Part shown: positions 33,370 to 45,554 of the stretch, piece after piece
Layout of the letters: every line of letters begins with the position of its first letter
Position numbering within the stretch: position 1 is the stretch's first letter
DNA from: Garcia nutans
Taxonomy: Eukaryota; Streptophyta; Magnoliopsida; Malpighiales; Euphorbiaceae
Assembly: GCA_947685225.1 (NCBI GenBank)
Contig: CANTUV010000007.1
Location: 18,186,501-18,250,500, forward strand
Reading direction: 5' to 3'
DNA length: 64,000 nucleotides
Position numbers and translations under genes: made by a program
The notes under the pieces: generated by a model
What the model was told of the DNA's origin: nothing
Database searches by the model: none
What the model saw: the letters and a program-made list of their open reading frames with translations, nothing else

Positions 33370-33387
33370 TGGCAACTCCACTAGGGA
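33370..33387 (+). other. PBS of element C
   Basis: TGGCAACTCCACTAGGGA, one base after the LTR. It differs by two bases from the H PBS (TGGCGACTCCACTGGGGA). This type is characteristic of Tat/Ogre elements (assigned to tRNA-Arg, from memory). Confidence 0.8.
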
Positions 33388-34403
33388 TAAGAGAAGTTGA
33401 TTCCGTTGGTCTTTTTATTATTCTATTCTTTCTTATAATGATATTATCCATTGCATCATATTAGATTGCATTGTGTGCGTAAGTTAGGATGCCCGTGTTA
33501 CCCGTGTTATGTTATGTGAGGGATACCATACTTTCACTCAAGGTATGGAGATCGAGCATGGCATAACCACTCATAGCCTCGTACCATTTAGTATATACTT
33601 GCTATGGGAACCTAAGCCTTTTTACCCAAAGACTAAAGCTCATGTAATTGGCCTAGTTACTTTCCTTAGGTTTTACCCCAAATGCATGTTGTTTGACTAT
33701 GGTTAATTTATCTTGGCTTAAATCATGGCTTATTTGATTTGCTCTTTTTCTAATATGACCTAAGTACATTGTAAGCTCAAAATAAAGTTTTTTAAAATCC
33801 AAAAGACCAAAGCTATTTTCAAGGTTTTTTCAAGTTGGTCTTTGGACATAAGACTTTTCTAAAAACAAATCAAAAATTCTTTGGTCCATGGCCCAAATAC
33901 GAAGCCCAAAATCCATTTTTCTAAAAATGGGCTTAGAAACAAAATTATTTTCATCCAACTTTTTCTTACAAAGAGCTTGCAAATTATTTAGGTCAATTAC
34001 GAAATACCAAAAATCAATTGTGGGCCTAGTTTACACTAATTATAAATTAACCATGGGCTTGTTTTTGGCATAAACCATTAGTTACTCTTTTCAAATGAGA
34101 AATCTATTTATAATAAACCTCTTAATTTCGTTTTAATCCACATATCATAAAAGCTACTTTAGTTTGTTGAATGGATTAAAACCTAATTAATAGGAATTAT
34201 CATGGATTGATTTCCATTTTTGAAAATATAACTATTAGTTGAAACGTCCAAGGGAATTATTCGAAAGCAAGATACCCCATGTTGGTATTTTGTTAACCAT
34301 ATACCTAGGAAAAGAGGCTCGCCATTCGTGTGTGGATATTGTAAGGTTGGAAGGAACATCCTAATTATCTTTCTTTGTTGATTGTTTCTGCATACATGCA
34401 TAC
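33388..34403 (+). other. Leader region of element C
   Basis: No convincing open frame. It matches 45554-46130 (P) and the reverse complement of 58186-59005 (H), so it is family-specific 5' UTR. Near its end are CATACATG repeats and a T/C-rich stretch ending GGCTCACAG (34449), a good splice acceptor candidate. Confidence 0.7.
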
Positions 34404-34649
34404 ATGCATACATTTGCATCTCATATCATTGATCCTCTCTGGCTCACAGCCCTGGATTACGAAAGTTCAAAAGCCTACGATAATCCGACCTATGTCGGAA
34501 GCAAAGAATTTAGTAATGACTCAATCACTTGCTCACCAAAAACAATGGAGCCCGAACAAATTCAAAGGATGGTGGATGAGGCCCTCAATGCCAAGATGGA
34601 AGAAATCAAAGAGGCCCTAGCCGAGACCATGAGGAACCAGTTGAATTAA
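34404..34649 (+). pseudogene. Gag N-terminal fragment of element C
   Basis: 82 codons ending MEEIKEALAETMRNQLN then stop. The block EPEQIQRMVDEALNAKMEEI is shared with P (46437 on) and H (57848 on). The rest of gag is deleted. Confidence 0.85.
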
Positions 34650-35230
34650 ACAATAAGTAGATATGGAATCAAGAGGCATGAAAGGGCTATTGCAAAAGAA
34701 AGAAGAGATGAATGCTTGTTCAAGGTACTAGACAACACAAATATCAATCAGAGCCTGCATGGGAACAAAATCATTGGTTTGAGCATACACAGGGGACAAA
34801 ACTTTCTCTTTTCAATTTTTGAGTTTATTCATGTACAAATTATTTTAAACTTTTAATATTTTGCCATGCAGAGGGCAAAGAGAGGATATGAGGACTAGTT
34901 AAAAAATAACTAAATTTTTTGCAAAAGGAAGAACAAAAGAATAGAACAAGAAGAAAATTAGAACTATCAAACGAATGAAGATACAAAAGATAAAATATTA
35001 GGACAAAGGTCTAAGAGAAAGATCAGATCAGATCAATCCAGCTAGAAGAGATGAAATTAAGGTAGGACAAAGGCTTATTCCCCAGAATAGAGAATTAAGA
35101 TGAAGATTCATTTTTGTTAAGGCAGACATTTTCAAGCAGATTTGTTGAAGCATCCATTACCTAGCCTATATTGGATTGATTGAAGTACCCTGACAACATA
35201 ACTTTCCTTAATATTTTGAAATATCCAAGT
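34650..35230 (+). other. Post-gag spacer of element C
   Basis: Non-coding, similar to 49680-50040 of P (GCAAAGAGAGGATATGAGG and CAATCCAGCTAGAAGAG-like motifs). Confidence 0.65.
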
Positions 35231-35373
35231 TTGTTTCTAGTGAGATATTAGAGTTGTTCACTATCCTACCAAGATATTAGAGTCACTTAGTGGTTGTCAT
35301 CGAGATATTAGAGTCGCTCCATGATCATTTTGATTTACCAAGATATTAGAGTCGCTTGGAAGATTTTATCGGT
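35231..35373 (+). repeat. GATATTAGAGTC minisatellite, left part
   Basis: Four copies of GATATTAGAGTYGCT at about 45-bp spacing. The array is split by solo LTR X2 and resumes at 38404. Confidence 0.85.
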
Positions 35374-38300
35374 GTAACAACCTTATACACTATATACGTA
35401 CAATACATATTTTCAGCATATGTAAAATACGCATATACAGTACAAAAATGTCACATGCCAATTTAATAAAAAAATTTCACCTTTTCAAATTCTAAATATA
35501 TAAAAATTAAATAGAATATAAATATTCTATACTTGTTATAAGAATCCAAAATAAATAATATATATATAAATATATGAGAAAAATTTGCTAGAGTTTTATC
35601 TATATTTTGGATATCCCAAAATTTATCAAAACACAACCTGCAAAAAGAAAACACTTCCAAATAATTTCCAACCACCATCTCAACCATACTTCTCAATTTC
35701 ACCAAGTTTCTCAAACATTTATACATATAGATATATATAATTTAAAACACACTTGCTCTCTCATTTCAAATACATTGACCCAAACATTCTTTATAATACA
35801 CAATACGTAAGATCCTAAACATAATATATTATGCATAAAACTCAAAATGTATAATAACATAAAAATATATACATGCTGCTGGTAGTGTTTCTGATCTCGA
35901 TAGCAACTCAACAAGCTCAACTACAAGTCTAGACTCGACCTAGTCTAGAAGAACTCTCTGGCTCAGCTGGGTCTACCCTGTTACCTGCGTGATGGAAATA
36001 ATCACACTAAGCCGAAGCCTAGTGGTACAAACTTTGATAATAACAATATAACTCAATGCAATACCAAATGCACAATGCATATAGATGTCACATCAACCCA
36101 CTATCTTATATTTTTCAAATATTTCATAAGCACAACTCATAACATTATATTACTCAATTATATCATAATTCATAATTCACATTAAAACAAAGACAAACAT
36201 GGGACCAAAAAGGATCTAATATGCTATTCAAATTTTAGAGTTACTGCTTTGGTCCATAATGACACCATGTGCCTAGCCTCGTAGGCAATATATCCATGGA
36301 TAATGTAACAGCCCCAGTCTCTTGGACCGCAACCCGGCTAGACCCTTAGGCTCCAGTATCTTGGTCCTCAACCTGGCTAGACTGCTACAGTTTTTGAGGC
36401 TTACGACCCATTCTTTTCACCCTAAAAACATCATATTTATCAGATGGCCTGGCTTACGACCCAGTCTTTTCACCATTCCAACGTATAGCCCGTAGGCAAT
36501 CATAGGCATGCCGCCAAACCCAGAACTCTGAAAATTGAATAACATACTATGCACACAATTTATTCATATTTCTCATTATTAATCTCTTTCTCATTTTTAC
36601 ATATTCAATCTAGGCACATTACCTTATTTTCACTTTTTTTTCTCACTTTTCTTATTTTTCACATCTTTCTCATTTTTCTCACTTATCTCACTTATCTCAT
36701 TTTTATCAATATCAATTCATTTCATTATTACACATATCTCACTTTTGTATTCACAACACATTACCCAATTACTTTGGGTATTTTCACATAATATGCGTAT
36801 TTCACATGTTCCACAAATTAGCCATTATCAATGGCTTTTCACAATGCATTTAACACATATATGACATTACAAATGTCATAGCATATTATTCATACACAAT
36901 CAATGAACCAAGTGGCTTAACACATTTTTCAACCAAATGTGTTAAGTCTAAATGTTATGCCAATATAGACATTATATTCAAAGTTTGTACATACCTCCAC
37001 TAGCAACCCAAAGCAAGCTAAAAACAACCTTCAATCCAATCTTTCTAACTTACCTTTCACCACTTGAATGAAGCAAATCAACCTTCCTCAATGCCTAAAC
37101 CAAATGTGATAGAAAAAAATTATTTAGTATCACATTTAATGGCATTTCCAACATTAAATCATAATTACACATCACGCCTACAAATTTCCAAAAATTTAGC
37201 CTTTCCTTACTTCAACATTAGAATACCATTCTACTATAATTAAATTAGTGTTTTAAGTTTATTTATATTATTAAAAACATATTTTAATACATTTAAATCA
37301 TTTACATTATAAAAATACACTCTTATACACAAAATCTCAAAAATGGCATAACCTTCCCCCATTGAAGGTTTTCCATTCCAACACAATACATTACTCATTC
37401 CAAGCTTATATTCATCACTTTTAACACTAAACAACATGGTTAAACAAATAAAATCACACAATTCAACCACTTTGGAAAATCACTTTTCCAAAACCCTAAA
37501 TCTCCACTTCCATTCTCAAACTCCAACCCAACACCACCAAATCCAATATTTGACTTTAAAATACTTGTTTATGAATAAAAAAAACTCATTTGGAATCAAT
37601 TTGCACAATTAAAGTTCATGTTTTCAAAACCCCAAAAATCTATAACCCTAAATTCTCTCTCTTCACCATTCTTTAATCAAACTCCATCATCTCTTCAATC
37701 TAACCTTAGAATCATTGTTAACTACCCAAAATAACATCATACACACTAATTCCAACAATTATAACATACTACATAAAAATTCAAATTCTCACATAATCCA
37801 AATTTTCAAGAAATTCAAAAAAAGAGATGGAAACTTACTAATTTTGGTGGAAATCACCAAAAATCCACTTGAAACTTGTTAATTCCTTTAATTTATGGAG
37901 TATGGAAGAAGCAAAATCCTTGGTCTTCAAGTTCCCATGGAAGACACATCCTTGAAGAAGAAGAAGAAGAAGAAGAAGAAGAAGAAGAAGAAGAAGAAGA
38001 AGAAGACTTTTAATATTCTTTTCCTTTCATCTTTTTTTTAACCACACACACATATATATATATATATTAAAATAATTTAATATTTAATTATTTAATTATT
38101 TTTTTAATAAATTAAAATTCCTAATTTCTCTCTTCCATTCAAAAATAATTTATTTTTGAATTATTTTATTAATTTTGAATTTATAAGATTTAATTACCAA
38201 AATACCATCTTCTTTTAAAAATGTTGACTTTTATATATGTTATGTATATATTGCATATATATCACATATATATTTCACTTTTTCATTTAAAATCCCTTCA

Positions 38301-38403
38301 TTTTTCATTTAAAACCATTAATTTAATTTATCCTTTTAAATTATAATTTATTTTATCAAATTTTTTAAAAATTAGAAATTTTCAAAAATTTTAGGATGTT
38401 ACA
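35374..38403 (-). mobile_element. Solo LTR X2 (chromovirus-like family X)
   Basis: 3030 bp with palindromic ends TGTAAC...GTTACA, matching the LTRs at 23758-25864 and 29965-31168 in reverse complement. Flanks ATCGG (35369-35373) and GTCGG (38404-38408) are a TSD with one mismatch. It lacks a PBS or coding region. It contains an expanded (GAA)n tract. Confidence 0.88.
37956..38006. repeat. (GAA)n microsatellite in solo LTR X2
   Basis: About 17 uninterrupted GAA triplets. The sister LTR at about 30195-30220 has only a short CTT-rich tract at this place. Confidence 0.92.
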
Positions 38404-39000
38404 GTCGGGATATTAAAATCACTCGATAGATGTTTTCACTCCCAAGATATTAGAATCACTTAGTGATTTTATCAAAATATTAGTTTCACTCGATAGACCC
38501 ATTGGGATTTTAGAGTTGCCCAATGACCCATTGAGATATGAGAGTCACTCAAAAGTTTTGTTGCCTGGTCATCAGGATATTAGAGTCATTCATGAACCCA
38601 TTAGGATATTAGGGTGGCCCATTGACCCATTGAGATATTAGAGTCGCTCAATGGTTTTGTCACTTCATCATTTTATTAGGATATTAGAGTCGCTTGATGA
38701 ACCTATTGGGATATTAGAGTTGCCCAAATCTAGTCTCGGGTCTAGAACTCAATCAATCTGGTCTTAAGTCTAAAATCCAACAAATTCAGTATCAGGTCCA
38801 GAACCTAATAAATCTAGGCTCAAGTCCAGAACCCAACCAATCCAATCTCGGGTCCAAAACCCAAATCCAGTCTTAAGTTTATAACCCAACCAATCCAATC
38901 TTGAGTCCAAAAACCAAATCCAGTCTCGGGTCCAAAACCCAAATTAACCTCGGGTCTAGAACCTAAATCAATCTTGGGTCCAGAACCCAACCTCATCCAA
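38404..39000 (+). repeat. GATATTAGAGTC array (right part) and CGGGTCCAGAACCCAA array of element C
   Basis: 38404-38730 continues the GATATTAGAGTCGCT repeats; 38731-39000 carries CTCGGGTCCAGAACCCAA-like repeats. Both lie before the PPT as in D and P. Confidence 0.85.
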
Positions 39001-39054
39001 AATTATCTCAAAGTCATGTTGCTTTTCGCTCTCTTCTACTGAAGTCTCACATCG

Positions 39055-39070
39055 CTCAAGAAGGGCAAAC
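39055..39070 (+). other. Polypurine tract of element C
   Basis: CTCAAGAAGGGCAAAC directly before TGTAAACCC. Confidence 0.8.
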
Positions 39071-39624
39071 TGTAAACCCTTAATTTTGTCCCTAAGCTAA
39101 TTTGATCTCAATTAAAGAAAGCCAAGCAAAATTTGCTCTAATTTTAAAATCTTAAACCTACTTTATAGCTTTGAAATAGGTCGGTCCAGTTTTGAAAGGC
39201 CTCAATTAAGTTGGTTTAATTTTAAAACCCTAGTCTGATTTAATTTTTTAAAAGGACTAAATCAACTCCAACTCAATTTTAAAAGCTTGAATTAAATTTG
39301 GTCTAGCTTTAAAAGCACGAACAAGTATAACCAAGCCCGGTTTAGCCCTAACTCACCATGGCCATAGGCTCTTGGCAAATTGGTATGCCCAATTTGCCAT
39401 GAACAATGGCTCATGGTAAGCATTCCAATTCGTCATGAGCCACTTATGTGCTTCCAATTTGCTACGAGCCCACTCATGGTTAATTTAAAGCATTCTAATT
39501 TGCCATGGTGATTTAATTTTGGCTTTAATTGGTTTCAGGATAGATTAAAAGCATCTTAATTAATATTGGACTTTGGATAACCCTTGGATTAGCATATTAA
39601 GGTTTGAGATTAAATTGTTATTGG
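39071..39624 (+). mobile_element. 3' LTR of element C, first part (divergent subtype)
   Basis: It starts TGTAAACCCTTAATTTTGTC next to the PPT but, apart from the first ~20 bp, does not match the 5' LTR at 31169. It includes repeated ATTTGCCATGA-like motifs (39390-39500). It is cut by element H (TSD ATTGG at 39620-39624 and 61213-61217) and appears to continue at 61218 with CCTATAAAAG, a TATA box. Confidence 0.65.
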
Positions 39625-41788
39625 TGTGAGCGGGGATTTTCGCCCCTACTCCCGGTGGAATGGTTCTTACGACTTCGGCACTGTTTAGGCTCGGTGCCTT
39701 AGAGAACACGGACCTAGGTCGAAAGAAAATGGAGTCGCCACTCAAATGGGCTGGGAAAAAGAAAGGGGTGGATGACTCGATTCCTAATGAATCCCCAACC
39801 CCCTAATGGGTTCAAAAAGTTGGGTACGTATAAGGAAGGTGAGAAATGGCCCAGCACTCCCACAACGCCCGGTTCATTGGAACCGGCCTCCTTTACAGGT
39901 CTTAATATTATAAAATTCTTAAATATAACAATATTATCCATATTACACACAATAATTAAAATAAAGCATCGATATATTGAAAATCAAAACAATGTCCAAG
40001 CAAAACAAATAAATGGACACCCATCTGAAGGTAGAAACATGCTCTTACATAATCCATGCCTAAATAGGACACCCACCTAAAGGTAGAAACATGTCCTTTA
40101 CATTGGTATAAAATATAAAAACAATTTAACTTACATGATATTTAACTAATGAGGTACCAAGTGGAAACATACCTCTTACAATATTTGAAAATCTAAATAA
40201 ATCGATAAAAGTAAATAACCATTCATCATAAATAAATCATTCATTAAAGATATCAATCAAAATATAAAATAAACATCCATCCATGAAAAAATAAATAAAT
40301 CAGTCATTGAAATTAAATAAATTAAAGCATATAAAATAAATCAAAGCACATAATAAACTACATAATAAAATTAAATAAAGCAAATAAAGATTCAAATTAA
40401 GGCTACTGTTTCTATTTAGGATTCTTTATTTAATGTGTTTAGGGCTTTGGAATTTATGGGTTTAAGCTACTGTGAGTTTTAAAGGAATTGAAATGGATTA
40501 AAGTTTTATAATTTAAGAGGTTGATAAAGTTCTTTGATTAACCAAATTAGTGTTTAAGAATTGAAATCATAAAACTAGGGTTTGGACACTTTAAAATATT
40601 AGGTTTATGATTTACGGTTACTGGGTTGTTGTTTTTTAGGCTTACTGTGTTTGGATTTTTATATTTAGGTTTATAAGATTTTAAGGTTTAAAAGAATAGT
40701 GTTTAGAAAAATTAGGATTTAATAGTTTTAAGGGAATTAAGGTTTAAGAAAACTAGGGTTTAATGTTAGCTAGTTTAGGGTTTACTGCTTTGGTTTTGAA
40801 GTTGAATTAGGGTTTTTAGTGTTTCGGAGAATGTATTTGATTTTAGAATTTGAAAAAAACAATTTATAGTTTTATGAAGTTTTATGAAAATAAACAAAAA
40901 GATTTAAAGTTTATAGAAACAGAAAAGATATTTTTTAGGGTTTGTGGAAAGAAAACGATTCAATTTAGGGTTTTGGAAAATTGGAAAGCAGATTAGGGTT
41001 TTGGTGAATTTTGAAACAATTTAAGATTTTGAAAAGTTAGAAAGTAGATTAGGGTTTTAAAATTTTGAAAAAATAGAATTTTTCAATCTTGAGTGATGAA
41101 GCTACTCTAAAGAAAAATAAATAAGGAAATTCATACCTTCGTTTGTTGGTTCCACCAAAAATTATTTCTTGGACGAACAAGATCAAAGACAAGCTTTGCT
41201 GCCTTTGATGAATTATAGATTGCTTACCTATTGCTTCGGTTTGCTGAGTTTTGACCTCCTAATCAAAAGTCTCCCAAAGTTCTGAGTTCAAAAAGAATTC
41301 GAGTCCGATCATTTTCTAAGTTTTTCTCCAAAAGTCCTCTAAAATTTTCCTCCTAAATTTCGATCCCTTTTTTTTGTCTTATGATTAATCTTAATTGTTT
41401 ACGGAATCTAACATTAATTAAGAAAAGGAAACCGAAACCGAATTGTATTTGGTTTCAAAAAAATTTGCGTCGGAAAAAATTTTGCTGGCAAAAAAAACTG
41501 CTGCGAAAAAATTTTGCTGGCGAAAAAGTTGCCGCAGGAGCTTGTGGGCTGCAGGGGAGAAAATTGCCTATGGGCCATTTCGCCACCCCCCTTTTCGGCG
41601 ATGAAATTTTTTGTCTCCGATTTTTATTTTTATTTTTATTTTTATTTTTATTTTTATTTTTATTAATTATTTTTATTAATAAAAATTAAATACTAAAGTA
41701 AATATTATTTAATTAAAATAACACAAAAATTATTTTGGACTTATTAAAATATATTAGACCGGACTGGGTCAAAAATTAATGGTCTATA
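39625..41788 (-). mobile_element. 3' LTR of element H
   Basis: 2164 bp; reverse complement TATAGACCATTAATTTTTGA...CCCGCTCACA (first TG changed to TA). It matches 59025-61212 closely. A TTTTTA repeat tract is at about 41625-41660, and reversed AAACCCTAA-type motifs lie between 40560 and 41060. Confidence 0.92.
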
Positions 41789-41804
41789 GTTTGCCCCTTG
41801 CTTG
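41789..41804 (-). other. Polypurine tract of element H
   Basis: Reverse complement CAAGCAAGGGGCAAAC, identical to that of P. Confidence 0.88.
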
Positions 41805-41970
41805 AACGATCTGAGACTTTAGAGAGTGAAAATCAATGAAACTTAATTTTTGATGAGATGGTTACTTGAATTTCTTTTGGGTACTTGGACCCGAGATTGA
41901 ATTTGATTTGACTGACCTTTTATCAGTTAAGAATTCTGGCATAACTACTTGTTCCATTTTTATGAATTGT
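41805..41970 (-). other. Short interval between PPT and array in H
   Basis: Only a vestige of the GGGTCC array remains (GGGTACTTGGACCCGAG at about 41879-41895); otherwise non-repetitive and non-coding. Confidence 0.6.
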
Positions 41971-42552
41971 AGGTCTTTACCCACCAAAATTTGATCTTTA
42001 TCTATTAGAAATTGGGTCTTTAACCTAGGAACATGGATCTTTATCTATTGGAGATTGCGTCTTTACCCGTGAAACATGGATCTTTATCCATTGGAAATCG
42101 GGTCTTTACCCTTGAAATATGGATCTTTATCTATTTTAAATCAGATATTTACCCTTGAAACAAGGATCTTTATCCTTCTAACTCTGGGTCTTTACCCTTT
42201 GAAATATGGATCTTTATCCATTGGAAATCGGGTCTTTACCCTTAAAATATGGATCTTTATCCATTGAAAATCGGGTATTTATCCTTGAAACATGGATCTT
42301 TACCCATTGAAAATCAGGTCTTTACCCTTGAAATATGGATTTTTATCCATTGGAAATCAGGTCTTTACCCTTGAAACATGGATCTTTATCCATTGCAAAT
42401 CGGGTCTTTACCCTTGAAATATGGATCTTTATCCATTGGAAATCAGGTCTTTACCCTTGAAATATGGATCTTTATCCATTTGAAATCAGGTCTTTACCCT
42501 GAAACAAGGATCTTTATCCTTTGGACTTTGGGTCTTTACCCTTTGAAATATG
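41971..42552 (-). repeat. 43-bp minisatellite of H, part beyond the P insertion
   Basis: About 13 units of GGATCTTTATCCATTGGAAA plus TCGGGTCTTTACCCTTGAAA. Ends ATATG, the TSD of element P. Confidence 0.93.
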
Positions 42553-45163
42553 TGTAGACCCTTAATTTTTGACCCATTCAAATCCGATAGTCTAAAAGAA
42601 TTTTTTGCGGTATTTTATTTATTTTAATAATATTTTAATTACTAATATCATTTCATAGTTATTTTTAATGAAAATAAAAAATTATAAAAATTATAAAAAA
42701 TAAAAAAATCGGACGGATCGGCGAGCGTCGCAGCGCTTCCGCGCGACTGCCCAATTCGCAGTAGAAATAATCTGGGGGGCAAATTGGGACACCAATTTCG
42801 CAGCTAATGGAATCTGGGGGCGAATTGGGCTGACTAATTTCGCAGCTAATGGCATCTGGGGACGAATTGGCCCACTGCTCCCATTTTTGCCAGCGCAATT
42901 ACTGCCAGCACAGCCCATGAGCCCGACAGCTAGTGCGCTGCCAATTTTTTTACCCAGTCCGGTCTAATATATTTTAATTACTCCAAAATAATTTTGGTAT
43001 AGTTCAATATATTTTAATTAGTCCAAAATAATTTTTGTGTTATCTTAATTAAATAATATTTGCTTTAGTATCTAATTTTTATTAATAAAAAATAAAAAGA
43101 AAAAATAATAATAATAAACAAAAAAATATAAATATAAATAAAAATTGGAGACGGAAAAATCGGCGATGAAAAAATCGTCGCTGAAAATAAGTGCGGCGAA
43201 ATGGCCTGTAGGCCAATTTTGCCCCTACTGTCGTAGCCAGCTGCGGCAGCCTTTTCGCCAGTGTAATTTTTCCACAGCAGTTTTTTTTCGCCAGCAAAAT
43301 TTTTTGACTCAAATTTTTCTATAACCTAATGCAATTAGGTTTTGGTTATATTCCATGAATAACTAGAATGAATCAAAAAAATCTTCTATAAATAACACCA
43401 AAAACAACATAAAAAGGGATCAGAAATTGGGACGGAAATATGAAGAAAAATTGAGACAGAAACTGAGGAGGAAAAACTTTGAATCAATTTGATTTTTTGA
43501 GAGAGCAAACAAACAATTCAATCCATCAAAGGCAGCAAAGCTTGTCTTTGTTCTTGTTCATCCAAGACTTGATTTTTAGAGGAACCAACAAACGAAGGTA
43601 TGAATTTCTTTATTTGTTTCATGAATTTACAGTAGCTTAATTATTCAAAAATCTTAAAATTGTTGTTTCTATTTCTTTAAAACCAAAAACCCTAGAACCT
43701 CAATTCAATTTTTCTAAAGTTTAAAAACCTTAATTCATTGCTTTGTTTTCCAAAAAGTTTAAAATTGTTGTTTTTGTTTCTTCAAAATCTCAAAACCCTA
43801 ATTTGCTTTCCAAATTTTCAAAATCATAAATTAAATCTGTTTCTTTCCAAAAACCCTAAAAAACATCTTTTCTACTTCTACAAACTTTAAATCGTTTTGT
43901 TTATTTTCATAAATTTTCATAAAATTATCAATTGTTTTTCAAAATTCTAAAATCTAATGCATTCTCCGAAACCCTAATTCTAAAATTCTAAAACCCTAAT
44001 TCAATTCCAAAACTTAAAACAGTAAACCCTAACTCTCTTAAAACCTTAAACCCTAATTTTTCTAAACCCTAATCTTTTAAACTTTAAAACCTTATAAATT
44101 TAAATGTTATATTTCAAACACAGTAAGCTTAAAACCATAATTCAATGAGTGACCGTAAATCATAAATCTAAGTGTTTTAAAGTTTTCAAACCCTAATTTC
44201 AGGATTTTAGCACTCAAATACTAATTTGGTTAATCAAAGAACTTTATCAACCTATTAAATTCTAAAACTTGGCTCCATCTCAATTCTTTTAAAATTCACA
44301 GTAGTTTAAACCCATGAATTCCCAAAACCTTAAACATATTAAATAAAGAAAATTAAATAGAAACAGTAGCCCTAATTTGAATCTTTATTTGCCTTATTCA
44401 ATTTTATATTTGATTATGTAGACTATTATATGCTTTAATTTATTTTCTATGCTTTGTTGATTTATTTAAGTTCAATGCTTGATTTACTTAGTTTATCATG
44501 GATCAATGTTTACTTTCTATTAATGTTTAATACCTTTGATGAATGATTTATTTATGATGAATGGTTATTTACTTTTATCAATTTATTTGGATTTCCAAAT
44601 GTTGTAAGAGGTATGTTTCCACTTGGTGGGTACCTCATTAGTCAAATATCATGTAATTTAAATTGCTTTTCTATTTTAGAACCAATGTAAAGGACATGTT
44701 TCTACCTTTCGATGGGTGTCCTATTTAGGCATGGATTATGTAAGGGCATGTTTCCATCTTCGGATGGGTGACCATTTATTTATTTTGCTTGGACATTGTT
44801 TTGATTTTTAATATATCGATGCTTTATTTTAATTATTGTATGTAATATGGATAATATTGTTATATTTAAGAATTTTATAATATTAAGACCTGTAAAGGAG
44901 GTCTGTTCCAATGAACTAGGCGTTGTGGGGGTGCTGGGCCATTTCTTACCTTCCCCACACGTACCCAACTTTCTGAACCCATTAGGGAGTTGGGGATTCC
45001 TTAGGAATCGAGTCATCTACCCTTTTCTTTTTCCCGGCCCGTCCGGGTGGTGACTCCATTTTCTCCAGACTTAGGTCCGTGTTCTCTAAGTCCCCAAGCC
45101 TAAATAGTGCCGAAGTCGTAAGAACCATTCAACCGGGAGTGGGGGCAAAAATTCCCACTAACA
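42553..45163 (+). mobile_element. 5' LTR of element P (chimeric, 2611 bp)
   Basis: 42553-42945 matches the start of the 3' LTR (TTTTGACCCATTCAAATC type). At about 42950 it restarts with ACCCAGTCCGGTCTAATATA, sequence found near the start of the H-type LTR, then rejoins the common body (TATAAATA at 43387-43394, AAG/GTATG at 43597). It ends CACTAACA instead of GCTCACA. About 360 bp longer than its partner. Confidence 0.9.
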
Positions 45164-45554
45164 ATATGGATCTTTATCCATTGGAAATCGGCTCTTTACC
45201 CTTGAAATATGGATCTTTATCCGTTGAAAATTGTGTCTTTACCCTTGAAACATGGATCTTTATCCATTGGAAATTGGGTCTTTACCCTTGAAACATAGAT
45301 CTTTATCCATTGAAAATCAGGTCTTTACCCTTGAAATATGGATCTTTATCAGTTGAAAATTGGGTCTTTACCCTTGAAACATAAATCTTTATCCATTGGA
45401 AATCGGGTCTTTACCCTTGAAACATAGATCTTTATCCATTGGAAATCGGGTCTTTACCCTTGAAACATGGAAAATCTGGTCTTTACCCTTGAAACATGGA
45501 TCTTTATCCATTGGAAATCGGGTTTTTACCCTTGCAACATGGATCTTTATCCTT
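45164..45554 (-). repeat. Inverted 43-bp array replacing the PBS and proximal leader of P
   Basis: Nine units in H orientation, directly after the 5' LTR and beginning ATATGGATC, the same sequence that follows the 3' LTR at 53478. They end within TTTATCC/TTAGG where the normal leader resumes. The PBS and about 0.3 kb of leader present in C and H are missing. Confidence 0.9.

Larger units (their letters stand above)
31169..39624 (+). mobile_element. Element C: plus-strand Tat-like element, gag mostly deleted
   Basis: LTR, PBS, leader (33388-34400), gag fragment (34404-34649), post-gag spacer (34650-35230), GATATTAGAGTC array split by solo LTR X2, CGGGTCC array (38731-39000), PPT and start of a 3' LTR (39071) that continues after element H at 61218. 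Between 34649 and 34660 the sequence jumps from gag position ~46535 of P to ~49680 of P, so about 3 kb is deleted. Confidence 0.82.

Noticed and set aside
41625..41660. TTTTTA tract as a distinct satellite
   Set aside because: A short slippage tract within the H LTR; the partner LTR has a different length of the same simple sequence.
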